Assembly (NCBI GenBank): GCA_022592445.1
Contig: JABYQR010000134.1
Location: forward strand, 46,238 to 110,237
Length of the DNA stretch: 64,000 nucleotides
DNA from: Cytidiella melzeri
Lineage: Eukaryota > Basidiomycota > Agaricomycetes > Polyporales > Irpicaceae
Reading direction: 5' to 3'
Positions 1-13,443 of this stretch are shown here, in pieces. Numbering within the stretch: the first letter of the stretch is position 1; each line of letters opens with the position of its first letter. The notes below the pieces were generated by a model, which made no database searches, had not been told where the DNA came from, and saw nothing but the letters and a program-made list of their open reading frames with translations. A program made the position numbers and the translations under genes.

Positions 1-203
1 AGCGTATGTTTAGTAGGTAGGTAAACCGATGAACGTCGTTGCATGCAAGGTATAAATAGTCGCACAATATCATTACAGAGCTTCGCTGACCGTACAATAA
101 TATCACATCATAATTACCAGAAAGTAACACCGAGATACGCGACAGAGAAAGAGAGAGCACTTATGACTGCGAAGAAGACAAACGCACCAGCGGTAGCGTC
201 GCA

Positions 204-1605
204 TTAACCAACAGGAGCGGAAACGGCTGTTGTCTCTACACCTGACATTTGAGAATTCGTGCGCTTTTTCGGTACCATCGTGGATATAGACTCGATAGAC
301 TGCGCGCGGGACGAAGGGTTTGTAAAGACATCGCCTTTGGGCATTTTCGGGCGACCTCTACCCACACCTGAGATGGTTACGCCTGGCAACCTTGGTATGG
401 GCAGTGGACCTAATCCCGATGCACTGTCTTGAATATTTCCAGGCGCAATGGCCTGCATAGCGGCCGCGGTCGCAGCAGCTGCAGTCGCATAGGCGGATTC
501 CTTGTCGCCTACCCATGACTTGGCAAACCAACGCCCACCTGCGATGCCTCTAATCTCTCGATTAGCTGGCCTCCAATGACGTACACGCTTCGCAGTCTTG
601 TCGAGAGGAATGGTAGGAGCAAAGCCACCACCTATCTTGGGCGGTGGATGGACAGGGAATGGTCTCGATGGCAGAGGATAGCTGGGCAAAGGAACACCCT
701 CCAAATTCACATCTTCGAGATTCGGGAGTGCTGATACTGGAACAGTTGGCCCGGGTAGGAGTACATCGTGCGTAACCGGACTCTGGTCATCGTGGGGAGC
801 AGGAGAAGATGCTGCTGTACCAGCATACGCTGCTCAAAATCAGAATCAGATGGAGAGACCACAAACTCGGACCAGCTAAGTGGAGATGTACCTTCGCTAA
901 TACTCCCGGCATCATCTCGCATGTGTAGCGGAACAGCTGCAGCTTGTCTGAAGTAAAGCATTGGTAAAGACAATGCTGAATAGGACGGCCCACGTACTTC
1001 GTAGAACCGCGTTTCTTGGGGCCACCTCTAGTTGAACCTGCCTTGGCACCACCTCTCTTCTTCGGAGTCCCGCCAAGCGGAACAGAAACACTACCTCCAG
1101 CTGTTCCTGCTGTAGCAATGCTGTCAATGCTTGCTGACGCTGCCAGAGCTGGAGCAGCATCTACAAACATACGTAAGGACTCCGAAGGTCACACAAGAGT
1201 GCCATACATACCTGCACGACCGGGTTTACCGCCTCTGCTACCACGACCCCGACCTCGCCCTCTCCCTGCCATGCTCCCTCCACGTTTTGGGACGGCCGTC
1301 TTCTTCTCCACCATCGGAGGTGCTGACACTACAGCCGCAGGTAGCACTGCCTTCGGCTCCTCCTCTTCATCGTCGTCAATTAGTTGGTCTTCTTCGTCAT
1401 CTTCCTCTTCATCATCACTACGAGCAATATATGGTACTTTCTGAGCAGTGACCGTCGCAGAGCCAGCTCTTTTGCCTTCACCCACTAAAAGCTTGACACG
1501 GAACTTCGGCGTCCGTGAACGGCTCTGGGCTGGCTGTGGCTCCGGTGTGTCCTCTTCTCGAAGTGTAGAGATCTGAGGGGCATCCATTTCTATGTCGTCT
1601 GCCAT
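204..1605 (-). CDS. INO80 complex subunit Ies4-like protein
   Basis: Four exons join in frame: 1605-1212, 1160-998, 947-892 and 829-204, giving 412 residues. All introns are 50-62 nt with GT-AG borders. The N-terminal part carries a short beta-like FRVKLLVGEG segment, then a long Asp/Glu run, then RG- and KKRG-rich basic stretches. The C-terminal half has a segment near residues 250-290 containing LDKTAKRVRHW and RGIAGGRW. This resembles the C-terminal box of fungal Ies4 (LDRxGKxxRKWxRK...F.G..W), and the FRVKLL piece resembles its N-terminal VTLKL motif. Ies4 is a fungus-specific subunit of the INO80 chromatin remodeller in the nucleus. The name rests on remembered motif resemblance only; another nuclear acidic/basic protein is possible. 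It is transcribed divergently from the ATP synthase e gene. Confidence 0.6.
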
Positions 1606-2099
1606 GGTGCGTTGTAAGTGGAAGAGTGAGTGTTTCCAAGACAGAATCTACGAGTGAAACTGTGAATGCCAGGTTGTTGCGTGAACCAAATCAACACAGC
1701 GTGCCACCCTGTAGTCAGAGTGACCGAAGTCTTGGAAGCCGTATGGTAATCGCTGTGGTCTTCATTCACTACACCATGAGCTCGAGGAGGAAGCTGTATG
1801 TGGAAGCTGCTGGGGGCAGCAATGGTGGCAACCTCAGTAAGCTCAGGCGCAATCAGGTCGTAAACTACAGCTTGCACGTGACTGCATTTTTGGGTGACCC
1901 GGGTTTCCCGCTACCTTCCAGCGAGCTCACCTCTCACCGAACGGACATTATTTCCTCGCCATCTCCAAGCACCTGTAAGCGGCATTTTCACGCAAGCATC
2001 ACCCTTTTATTTGTTCGTTTACGATGCGCGTTGCCCCCATAGACAACCCTCTCTGAGCTCGATTGACCACGTTAAGTTCGGGATCAAGCAGGTGAAGAA
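1606..2099. promoter_or_regulatory. Divergent intergenic region
   Basis: These 494 bases separate the start codons of two divergently transcribed genes, so they should hold both promoters. I see no clear TATA box or other gene in it. Short reading frames on both strands lack codon bias or recognisable products. Confidence 0.5.
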
Positions 2100-2521
2100 A
2101 TGGCCTCCTCAACTGTGAACGTAGGTCATGGAAGCTGGACGCGTAAGACATGAAAGAGCTGAAGTTATGCGCCGCGTATTAGGTCGTCAGGTATACTGCT
2201 CTGTTGTCCGGCGTATTTTATGGCATCGCGCACCGGCGCACACTTCAAAAGGAGCACGACCATGAGAAAAAGATCCACGCAATACATGAGAGGGAACACC
2301 TCATAGCAGAGGCTAAGGAGGCTTGGAAGAAGAAACAAGAGGGCTCGAAAAAGGACAGCAGTGCGTGTCTAGTTCGTGAGACTCACGACCGGAAATGTTT
2401 CTTCATGGTCATGTAAGGAGGACGTATGCTGAATTCTTTGATTACAGTCGTTACAGATCCTGAAGACCCTAAATTTGACCTTGAAAAGCTAATGGAGAAG
2501 TGGGAGAAGGACGCGAAATAG
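2100..2521 (+). CDS. TIM11: Mitochondrial F1Fo ATP synthase subunit e
   Basis: Three exons, 2100-2120, 2183-2360 and 2448-2521, give a 90-residue protein. After a short N-terminus a single membrane segment follows (around LLSGVFYGIAH), containing the GxxxG-like small-residue pattern of this family. A long charged helix rich in Lys, Glu and His comes next, including the block EREHLIAEAKEAWKKKQEG, and the C-terminus reads KLMEKWEKDAK. Length and layout match fungal subunit e, an inner-membrane protein that with subunit g promotes ATP synthase dimers and cristae curvature. The first exon encodes only seven residues. The second intron uses a GTGCGT donor. Confidence 0.88.
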
Positions 2522-2845
2522 GCTGGACGCAGGCATATCCTTTAGCGTTTCCCCTCATAGACTCATGTAGGACTTGTCCTAGCTCCCAGTATACTATCTA
2601 ATAGCTCTGTACCTTCCCCTGCCCCGAGATTTTGGGTACGACCCTATGCAAAGGTCTGTTGCAGTGAAATGTTTTGCTGTAAGTATGTAATGAAACGCGT
2701 GAGACAAAGCGAAGCATGCATCGCGTCCGAGACGCGTCCAAGTCCCGAGCCTCCATTCATCCCACTACCGCTGCTACAGAGTTCGCCTTTCGTACAACCA
2801 CTACCTGGTATCCAGCCTATTTTGGAGCACTTTACATCTTCCTCA

Positions 2846-4713
<1,868 letters not shown>

Positions 4714-4792
4714 ACAAGGATGTGTTCCAATAGGATGACTATGGCGAGTAAGATCTGTTATACAATGCGCATCCCATCCATCCAGCCTCATA

Positions 4793-5096
4793 TTACAAGA
4801 AAATCAGTCGTACGAGCTCAAAGAGCACTGTGTAGGCTGGATCAGGTATCGTTTCCGCTATAGCATTATCATACGCACCTCCTCCCACGACCACAAATAT
4901 GACAGCCCCTAGTGCCCACAAGCTAATAGGACTGCGCTTTGCAAGCCTTTCTTGACGTGATTTTTTGACGGGATTCTTTCCCGCTTTAACTCTGTTGGCG
5001 AATTGTGCGTTCTTCTGGCGAAGTTCGAATTCGGTCGGCTACAACGCTCCAGTAAGTTCTGGTGTTTGAGAAAGCCAGGTATCAATGACATACCAT
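4793..5096 (-). CDS. YSY6: RAMP4/SERP1 (Ysy6) ER stress-associated protein
   Basis: Three exons: 5096-5094 (the ATG alone), 5038-4879 and 4827-4793, giving 65 residues. The second exon begins PTEFELRQKNAQFANRVKAG, the typical RAMP4 opening. Basic residues (NPVKKSRQERLAKRSPISLW) follow, and then one C-terminal membrane segment ending FELVRLIFL. Fungal and animal RAMP4 proteins are 60-75 residue tail-anchored ER proteins associated with the Sec61 translocon. The first coding exon holds only the start codon, directly followed by GTATGT. The last exon splices within GG/V before the terminal hydrophobic stretch. Its promoter region (about 225 bp) is shared with the divergent methyltransferase gene. 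Confidence 0.85.
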
Positions 5097-5320
5097 TGTG
5101 AGTGGATATTGTGAGAAAGATGAAAGGAGTGACTAGGTGCAAAGTAGCAGTAATGGTCGAGGTGAGACGTGTGCTGTAGTAGAGACGCCTTTACACGCCA
5201 CGTCTCATTACGATGTTTGTTCGAGATGCCTATTTCGGCCGCTTGTTTACCGAAGGCTTCCCGATAGATCTGACTGATCACGAACTAATGAGATTTCCCC
5301 TCACGTCTTCAACGACGGCC

Positions 5321-6375
5321 ATGGGCAAAAAGTCATCTCTCAAGGCTGCACTTTCTTCACATCAAGCAAGGACCAAGAAAAAGCAGGACGCTAAACAGGC
5401 TGCTCTGGTTGCCGAACAGAAAGGCAAGAAACCTCTGCAGAGCAAGGCCAAAGGCAGAGCACTCGCATCAACCACCATCCCGTTCAAACCGACCGACAAG
5501 ATCCTTCTCATTGGGGAAGGAAACTTTTCCTTTGCGCGCGCCCTGCTATTTCATCCTCCCGTATCGTTACAACACCTTCCACCTTGCAATGTTATTGCCA
5601 CAGCATATGATTCTGAGATTCAATGCTATGACAAGTATCCGGAAGCCGTGGAGATTGTGAAAGACCTTCGCACACAAGGCGCCGAAATATTGTTCAGAGT
5701 CGATGCGACTAAACTCGAAAAACATCCGTCGTTGAGGGGCAGAAAGTTCGACAAGATTATGTGGAACTTCCCACATGCAGGTGATTCACTTTGAGTCAAA
5801 TACGCTACTCTTCAATACCGACTTATTCAGTATTCTCGCTCAAAAGGCAAAGGACTCGCAGACCAAGATAGAAATATCTTGGCGAACCAAATGCTATTGC
5901 TTGGTTTTCTGAGCTCAGTACCCCATGTCCTTCAAACGGGCGCAATCCCTTTCGCTCAAGCACGTCGCAAGCGCATGCGCAAGGGGCCTGGGGAAGACCC
6001 GGATGATGCTGAGCATGATTCTGCCTCAGAGACAGAAGATGTCACCCAGGACATTAACAGTAGAGGCACTGTCCTTATCACTCTCCGAAATGTTGCTCCA
6101 TACACGATGTGGTAAGTAGCTCGTGCATGGTAGTGTTGCATAGCTGACCGTAGTCGATTAGGGACCTCCCAAAGTTGGCCAAGAGTCCACCACCGCCCTC
6201 AAAATCAGGTAGCCCTCCGAATCCCCGTTACGTCCAATTGCGCTCATTTGCGTTCCATCGCAACATGTGGAAGGGCTACGAGCACCGAATGACGAAAGGC
6301 GAGAGAGCGCATGGAAAGGGGACTACTGGTGTGGGTGGGGAGGACAGGACATGGGAATTCTATCTCAAAGACTGA
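5321..6375 (+). CDS. BMT5: 25S rRNA (uridine-N3)-methyltransferase, Bmt5-like
   Basis: Exons 5321-5780, 5847-6111 and 6162-6375 give 312 residues. The basic N-terminus (MGKKSSLKAALSSHQ, with KKKQDAKQAAL) suits a nucleolar protein. The S-adenosylmethionine site of the Rossmann fold reads KILLIGEGNFSFARAL, the hallmark of the BMT5/DUF2431 family. Further on, the FDKIMWNFPHAG segment matches the family's NxPHxG motif, and the C-terminal FAFHRNMWKGYEHRMT matches its terminal box. I chose the ATG at 5321 because an upstream in-frame ATG at 5213 lies in the probable 5' leader and adds non-conserved sequence. The predicted role is methylation of a uridine in 25S rRNA during large-subunit biogenesis. 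Confidence 0.87.
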
Positions 6376-6738
6376 CGTTACGTTTATTGCCGCAATGCTG
6401 CAGTCGTACATTCGCGTGTTTCGTTTTCCTATTATCTACCGCTGCCGTCTCGCTTTATGTGCGGCAACAACATTTGCTCTTGACCATCACCTCCTTCCTG
6501 TTGACGCTTGGTCATGACTGTCACTCGCGCTCTTGTTTGCAAAGCCGAACAACATCTCGTTCTCACTGTCTGAAGCAGCGATGGCCTGTTGTTCGAGGGT
6601 CTCTGATTTTCGACCAGCTGTTATGCCGGGCGTTACCATATGACACACGGGTTATGGACCATGGCATAGCCGGTTCCGCCACTGTTTGAATACCTCTGCA
6701 GGGCGCAGAAGTGACTCTGTCCACCTTTGCAGCGAACT
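6376..6738. other. Intergenic stretch
   Basis: These 363 bases lie between two plus-strand genes. They hold the 3' region of the methyltransferase gene and the promoter of the hydratase gene. I see no further gene or repeat. Confidence 0.5.
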
Positions 6739-7889
6739 ATGGGGCACACCGCGCACTACCAGGCCCCCCCTCACACAAACGAGATCAAAGTCTCCTTCCC
6801 TGTCGAGCATGTCCTGCTCATTACGTTCAATCGCCCAAAGTCGTTGAATGCAATGACCCCTGAAATGGACGACAGTATAGGGAAGGTGTTGGATTGGTTT
6901 GACAACGAGCCTAGCCTTTGGTATGTCCGAGCAACTACTGCAGAGATGTTGTGACATTCTGACCTTCTCGTTGCAATCAGGGTCGTGATAGTAACAGGTG
7001 AAGGCCGCGCTTTTTGTGCAGGCGCTGACCTCCTCGCGTACGTCCTTGATATACGTCAGAGCAAGACCCTCGTCAACTCACTGAAAGAGCTCTTATATGT
7101 TCGTTAGTTGGAACAAGCGTGCCAATTCAACCAAGACCCCCGAGAGCGAGTGCAAGGATGCCGAGCTCAAAGTGAACGGTTTTGGGTCCATTTCCCGCCG
7201 CCAAACCTCAGTAAAGCCTATGATTGCAGCAGTGAATGGCGGATCCTTTGGTGGTGGCACAGAAATGCTCGTCAACTGCGACCTCGTCATCGCCGCCGAG
7301 GATGCCACGATTGCAACCCCTGAAGTCAAACGCGGAGTCGTTGCTATTATGGGTGCCATCCCTCGCATCTCCCGCATTGCTGGGCACCAATTCGCCTCCG
7401 AGATGCTGCTCCTGGGCAGGAACCTCACAGCGCAGGAAGCCGCTCGCTTCGGATTGTGGGTTCTTTGTTGTTGAGTTATCCTTTAGTTTGATACTTACAT
7501 CTCATTCTCCTCCATAGCGTGAACAAGGTCGTCCCAAAGGCTGAGGTCCTACCAACAGCCATCAACTGGGCAAAGCAGCTCTGCCAAAATTCTCCTGACG
7601 CCGTACAATCTACAAAGAGGGCATTACTACTCTCTCAACAACTAGCTGACGTAGAAGACGTAGTTGTGGCGCATACACGCTCGAAGGAGACACTGCGAAC
7701 GTATGCAGGTCAAAATCTCAAGGCACGTCATTGACCTATATTTTCTACACGATGCAGGCTAATTGGTGTCCGCAGGATGGCTTGAAAGCGTTCGCAGAGG
7801 TATTTGTCCGCCTGCGTACCCTCAATTCATTAATCTGATAAATGCTGTAGAAACGCAAGCCAGTTTGGTCTAACCCTGCCAAATTATGA
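6739..7889 (+). CDS. Enoyl-CoA hydratase/isomerase family protein, probably peroxisomal
   Basis: Six exons (6739-6920, 6981-7037, 7108-7455, 7518-7722, 7776-7799, 7851-7889) give 284 residues, the usual crotonase length. The oxyanion-hole motifs are present: GRAFCAGADLLAW after the second splice and AAVNGGSFGGGTEMLVNCDL in exon 3, where the Glu after GGGT is the expected catalytic acid. The region GVVAIMGAIPRISRIAG and the helical C-terminus also fit. The protein ends PVWSNPAKL, and AKL is an accepted variant of the peroxisomal PTS1 signal, so peroxisomal beta-oxidation is a fair inference. The fourth intron (7723-7775) appears to be GC-AG. Exon 5 is only 24 nt. The substrate cannot be told from sequence. 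Confidence 0.88.
7723..7775 (+). other. GC-AG intron in the hydratase gene
   Basis: The donor reads AAG|GCACGT and the acceptor CCGCAG, with a GCTAAT branch-like site about 20 nt upstream. No GT donor nearby restores the reading frame into the conserved EGLKAF-like C-terminus; this GC donor does (NLK|DGLKAF). Confidence 0.7.
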
Positions 7890-8171
7890 AACCCTGCCGC
7901 CGCTTCACAGCGCAGTGGGACCACACGTCTATTCACATATCTCATCATGTGCTCTCGTTCCTACCATTCATTTCCTGGGAAGAACACGCCAGCTCGCTAT
8001 CACATGACGCAAATTCGAAGAGGGCAAGGCGGGTATACGGAAAATACAGCCCACGAACATATATACATATATCTCCACAAATATGAGTGACATGCACCAA
8101 AGATCCGGCAATGGTACACGAGCATGGAGCGACTGAGACAGAGGAAACAATCAATATCGCGAAAATGCGAA

Positions 8172-11100
8172 TCATTGGCCGAATAGTCGAAGAATGAGAT
8201 ACAGGAGGGATCCCATGAAGCGCATGGCGGACATGCCAGCCCTGCGAAATAATTATGTCAATAAGAGCGCGTTCACGTAAAGACAGAATACGTACATGGC
8301 AAAGAAGAGGAATGTGAGGTAGGGGTTGAATGATGTGTCCTCGGTGGTTTCAACGTGCTTCTTGATGAAGTTCGTGAACGCCGACGAGGTGAACACAAGG
8401 ATCATGAGCCTAGGTCACAAGTCGCGTGAGCAAGATCGAATAGAGTCCTTGGCACCGGTGCAGACGTACATGTTGGTGCCAACCCATGCTAGGACAACGT
8501 TTGTCCTACTGTTACGGTCACGATCCGCCTGCTTCGTGGCAGCGTCGCGGTGCTCCTTCTCCGCAGGTGGCTTGTGAGCCAGTGAAGAGCGAGCAGCCGC
8601 CCAGACTTTATCGACGTCTTCTCGCGCAGTTGGAACCTCGACTTCCATGACTTCATTGCCATTAGAGTCCTTTGATTTCTTGGCACTGCCTAGATCCTTA
8701 GCAGCACCGTTGTCACCCTTCGTACCCCTAGAATTGGAATGCGTATGAGAGCGTGTCCGCGCAGGTCTTCCGCAAGAACACGCACCAGGTAACATCGTGC
8801 AAGTTGCACATAGAATACATCACTGAGGCTCTCATAAGCTTGGGACCTTGCGACGTTCATTGCACTCACTCAAAATGTTGATATCTAGCATGAGGGTCGA
8901 TGAGCGGCAAGTAACGGCATGTGTAAGGAACTGAACTCACAACTTGGTTGAAGGAACAAATATTGAATGAACGAAGTGAACATGTGCCAAGGTTCGAGGT
9001 GCATGAACGAACCGATCAGATAAAGGCCGTAGGTCGCGACGAGGGAGATGACAATATCACGGAAGGTAGGGTTGGTTTTGATGATTCTGTGAATCGTTAG
9101 CAGAAGCGCACTGAGAACTTTGCGAAGTCTTACTGAGGGAGGTTTTGCCAGCCAGCCAAAGTGTGTGGCACTGCGAGATAGACTGTGTACCCAGCGCACC
9201 AGAGGGTGATGATGGCGCAAAGACCGAACAAGATGATACATAGGGAGTAGGTCCATTTCGATCCCTTTGTCTCAACTGAGCATACACAAAGGCTTAGGCA
9301 AGCCGTGAGACTGACCTGAGGACGATTACCGAGAGAGCATACCGTAACCACGAACAGAAGGGCGATGTAAAGCTACTCGCCGTACATTAGCATATACCCA
9401 AACAAGATGATGAGACGCGATGTACCTTTAGGAAGACTTCAAATACTGCATTTCCGGCTCCCTCGCTTAAGAAGTTGAAGGCGTCAGTCTCAGGGGATGA
9501 CGTTGCTGAGGAGACTAACTGTAAATTAACTGGTGAGTCATAACCTGGCAAGCAAAAGCTTCGATGACGTACGAAGAAGAAGGCCAAGTAAAAGTTTGCG
9601 AGCGAGGTCCAGGTGAAGAGCAATTGAACGGCATTGTATATGAATTCAATCTTGAGCAGGAAGATGATCAGTCTTAACTTGTCAAAAATGTAGTGACACA
9701 TACCTGAAGCAGAATCTTGCGGAAGAAATTCTGGCCTGACGACCAAATCCTGAAAAAGAATACGGTCGCATGTAGCGAGGCGAAGAGAGAACCATTAAGC
9801 CAACGACGACGTTGCGATATGAATTCTGCGACCTGTAGCTGTATCAGCGATGACGACGACAGATGAAAATGATTGCGCCATACAGTGGTCGGTACGTCGG
9901 TTGCTGCTTTCGCACTCTTCACGTATTTCAATCTGGAAGGTGTGTTGTCATTTAGCTATCTTCAGCCGCGTAAAATCTTGACTTACACCCATGCTTCCCG
10001 CTTCTTCGCAACAATCTCGAAACAGAGGATACGATCTTCGGCAAGGTACATATTGCGCTCTATCATTCAAGGTCAGCTGAATGCGTCAACTGTTCGAGCA
10101 CTGCAAGACTCACCAAATAATCCGGCGTTACTTGAGCCACCGTGCATCGTTTCCCCTTTGAAATAGGAAGCAAGGGGACCTTTGCCATCCGGACCGTTCT
10201 GTAAAGCTCGATAGCGGTATGCACTGAAAGCACCGGGGAGAACGCTAATATACCCGAAGACACTCTACACAAGTATGTCAGCTATAGCTATCAGATTATC
10301 CGTATATCCTATCAACCAACCTCAAGAGGCTTATCGAGGATGTTCGACATCTTATACTGTTGATAACGAGAGCGATGAGTATGCTGCGCGCTACTTTAGT
10401 GGCTGCTGCCTACCTCGAAGTTCTGAGAGGCCGCAAGAGGGCTTGTGAGCAGCAGGGAGCAACCTCTGCCTGTGTCGACACAGATCCTGGTATGCCTGGT
10501 AAACATAAGCAGTAGTGCGAGATGGGCGACTCACTCTCCACATGCGCCACCGACGTTAGAATGCCTGTCAAAGCCTGTCCTTCTCGTGAGAGGGTGCTAC
10601 GCTGGCTGAGATACACGACTCACATTTCCAGAGCTCGTAAATAGATGTACCGGTAGGCTTTGTGCCGACATCAAGAAGGATGCACACTATTCATGGGTCA
10701 GAAGATACTGTACATCAGTGTCCCGCATTTCCTTACCGTTCGGTTTCACTAAGGGACCAAAAGCGTTGAAAAACCACCTGTGGCTATTCAATTTCTTCTT
10801 GTTCTGCTCTTTGAGACAGAAGATGATCTGGACAGGGCAAGCACCCTGTGAGACTTCACCGCTGTCCGTGACGATGACATGCGAAGTGTATCTTGAGGGA
10901 AGGTGAATAACATTGACTACTGATAAGGACAATGACTACATACTCGAATATGTGTGCCGTAACGTCCTTGCCACCTACCGTGTCTTTAGCGACACCGTCT
11001 TGGTAGCAGCCCATCTAACCACGATGAATGTGACACCGAACATATACCGTATACATAAAACTTACAAGAGTCAAGACTTGCAACGTTCGTTTATTGATCT

Positions 11101-11918
11101 TGCTGCGACCATCGGAGACGATGCAGACAACTACCTTCTTCCAGCCTTCGGGACCCCACATCTTTGACTTGTTACGGCCGCAAAGATGCGCAATATTCTT
11201 GATCACGCTTTAGCCAGCGTGAGATTCAGCGACAGTATGGGCAGCTCCAATTTACTCACGCGTTCATGGTCTTGGTGAAGAGGACCTCATCTTCGTTGTA
11301 CATGGTCATCACAATGAACAGCTCCGTGTGTCGGCCATGAAGGTAAGGTCGCAGCGAATACTTGGATCTCATGAAGTCGTCAGGATCGCATGTAGCAGCG
11401 GTGTACCTCATCCTGGACATCTCCTCCACATTTCCCATTCCTGACGGGACAATGTGGCTCGGGACGGGCATTTCCAGTACCAAGTTACCCTGCTGAAGCT
11501 CTACCTGTCGTACGGACCTTCGCTTCATGAGCTTATCGCGTGCGTCCGACCACCCGTTGCTCGCTCCCCTCATCATCCCAGGTCGCTGCGTAGGCGCAAG
11601 GTGCTGTTGCTGTTGCGGCGGATACTGTTGATATAAAACTGTCGGCATAGGAGGGTTGCTAATTTGTGACATCTCATGCTGGGGATTGAGGTGGACTTGA
11701 GAATCGGCGAACTCGCTGCGATAGGACTTGGTCGACTTGTTATCCCATGGCTCATGCTCTGCGTAATAGTCTTGATGAGGTTGAGTAACGTAGTCTTGAG
11801 GATTGTATCCCTGTCCCGGAGAGGCGATGTGCTGTGGCTGGTGCAGTGGTGGGTATGCTGGATCATAGTAGTTGTTGTTCTGGTTGTTGTGGTAAGGAGA
11901 GTGCTGGTGATACGCCAT
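8172..11918 (-). CDS. CHS: Chitin synthase, division 1 (class III-like)
   Basis: A many-exon gene on the minus strand with about 15 introns. The N-terminus (from [12 protein letters not shown]) is rich in His, Asn, Gln and Tyr and probably disordered. The catalytic region shows [89 protein letters not shown] and the QRRRW box ([12 protein letters not shown]), all family hallmarks. Several transmembrane segments follow (for example [14 protein letters not shown]), and the last exon ends [11 protein letters not shown], with the stop at 8174-8172. It polymerises UDP-GlcNAc into chitin at the plasma membrane. AHIFEYT and the EDR spacing favour class III. An upstream in-frame extension exists, but the chosen ATG at 11918 begins the normal N-terminus. 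A Tc1/mariner element lies 196 bp upstream. Confidence 0.92.
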
Positions 11919-12115
11919 GTTCAACGAATTAAGAGGACTGGACTCAAAGAGAGCAGATAAAACGAATGTCGGTGCTGTCCAGCAGAATACTCGCGATGGA
12001 TGGTGCCGGTAACGAACGAGGAAAGGGTAGCTATAGGAAGGAGGTGTTTCAACGAGGGCTTGTTTGCGTTGCAACACGATCCCGATTTGGACAGGCGCCT
12101 GTGAATTTCGACATA

Positions 12116-12151
12116 CAGTAGCGGCAAAAAGTCTTGCGACACCGCAAGCGC
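12116..12151 (+). repeat. Left terminal inverted repeat of the Tc1/mariner element
   Basis: This repeat is perfectly complementary to 13684-13719. Inside it lies a small palindrome, CTTGCG-ACAC-CGCAAG, so each end can also fold on itself. Confidence 0.9.
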
Positions 12152-12426
12152 ACAACTCTTTGCTCTCCGTTTGAGCTCAACACTGCTTATTATATTCAAT
12201 CATTTTTTTTCACATTGAGTATTGCATGTATAGAATATTTTTACAATGAAATCAAAAGAGTCTTCCTCGTATATAATACATTGTGCACAATCCGCGCTGT
12301 CGCGACGCTAGGCGCCCGTCACGCGCACGACCACTATTTGGGTTTGTTTTGTTTTTCGATCTCTCCACTTCACCACTATCGTGCTTTTTTCAATACCACC
12401 CACTCTCCCAACTCTAGACCACACAT

Positions 12427-13443
12427 ATGGTGCAGTGTACCCCTACTAAAAAGGCCCAAATTTGGACTCTGCATAATGAAGGTGTCAGTGTGCCTGACAT
12501 TCGCAAGAAAGTCCCCGTCCACTGGTCCACCATCTATTGCACCATCCAAAACCTAATCCACAATCCTGACTTCTGTGCAAACAAACCCAAGACAGGTTGC
12601 CCTTGCATTCTACAAGACTGCGATCTCCGTCACGCCTCTTTACTCCTGGCACGACAAGAGGCCCGCAACGCTACGGACGTGCAGCGCAAGGCAATCCCAC
12701 AAGTGGCTGCCCAAACAATGCGTCACAACCTTGCAGAGATTGGGCTGAAGGGATATGTGCGTCGACAAAAGCCGTTTCTGTCTGTAGCTCATAAGAAGAA
12801 GCGCAAGTGGTGGGCTGGACATGCGACCAGATGGGGGCAGAAAGAGTGGGGGGTAATGGTGTTCTCAGATGAGTCCAAATTTAATTTATTTGGCTCAGAT
12901 GGGAGGGAATACTGCCGAAGAAGACAGGGCGAGGAGTTTTTGGACTGGAATGTGCAGAAGACAGTGAAGCACGGGGGTGGGAGTATCATGGTGTGGGGAT
13001 GCATCACTTTGAAGGGAAAAGGAAGGCTACACCGCATTGATGGGAAGATGGATGCAAAGCTTTACTGCTCCATCCTATCAGAGTCTCTTCTGGGCACATT
13101 GACAGACCAAGATTTGACCTGCCAACAGATCATTTTCCAACAGGACAATGATCCAAAGCACACGTCAAAGCTTGCTACAGCTTGGTTCAAGGAGAACAAG
13201 ATCACTGTATTGCCCTGGCCTCCAAATTCACCAGATATGAATATTCTGGAGAATGTCTGGGACCATCTAGACCACAAATTACAGGCTTGCAAGCAGCAAC
13301 CGTTGAATAAGGAGGAGTTGTGGGAGGCATTGCAGGAGGAGTGGGCAAATTTGGATGATGAGTATATCAAGGGATTGTATGAGTCTCTCCCCACTCGTGC
13401 AACAGAGCTTATGCGGGCAAAGGGGTCCTATACTAGGTACTAA
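12427..13443 (+). CDS. Tc1-family transposase (DD34E)
   Basis: A single ORF of 338 residues beginning MVQCTPTKKAQIWTLHNEG. The N-terminal ~110 residues look like the paired helix-turn-helix DNA-binding region (VPDIRKKVPVHWSTIYCTIQ). The catalytic triad is visible: VMVFSDESKFNLFG for the first Asp, QQDNDPKHTSK for the second, and SPDMNILENVW for the Glu. Exactly 34 residues lie between the second Asp and the Glu, defining DD34E (Tc1 rather than mariner DD34D). No frameshift or stop interrupts it and the length is normal. It should bind the terminal repeats and cut and paste the element into TA sites. Confidence 0.93.
   Translation: MVQCTPTKKAQIWTLHNEGVSVPDIRKKVPVHWSTIYCTIQNLIHNPDFCANKPKTGCPCILQDCDLRHASLLLARQEARNATDVQRKAIPQVAAQTMRHNLAEIGLKGYVRRQKPFLSVAHKKKRKWWAGHATRWGQKEWGVMVFSDESKFNLFGSDGREYCRRRQGEEFLDWNVQKTVKHGGGSIMVWGCITLKGKGRLHRIDGKMDAKLYCSILSESLLGTLTDQDLTCQQIIFQQDNDPKHTSKLATAWFKENKITVLPWPPNSPDMNILENVWDHLDHKLQACKQQPLNKEELWEALQEEWANLDDEYIKGLYESLPTRATELMRAKGSYTRY

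Noticed and set aside
11919..12155. Upstream in-frame extension of the chitin synthase
   Set aside because: It would run into the inverted repeat of the Tc1 element and is not like chitin synthase N-termini; the ATG at 11918 fits better.
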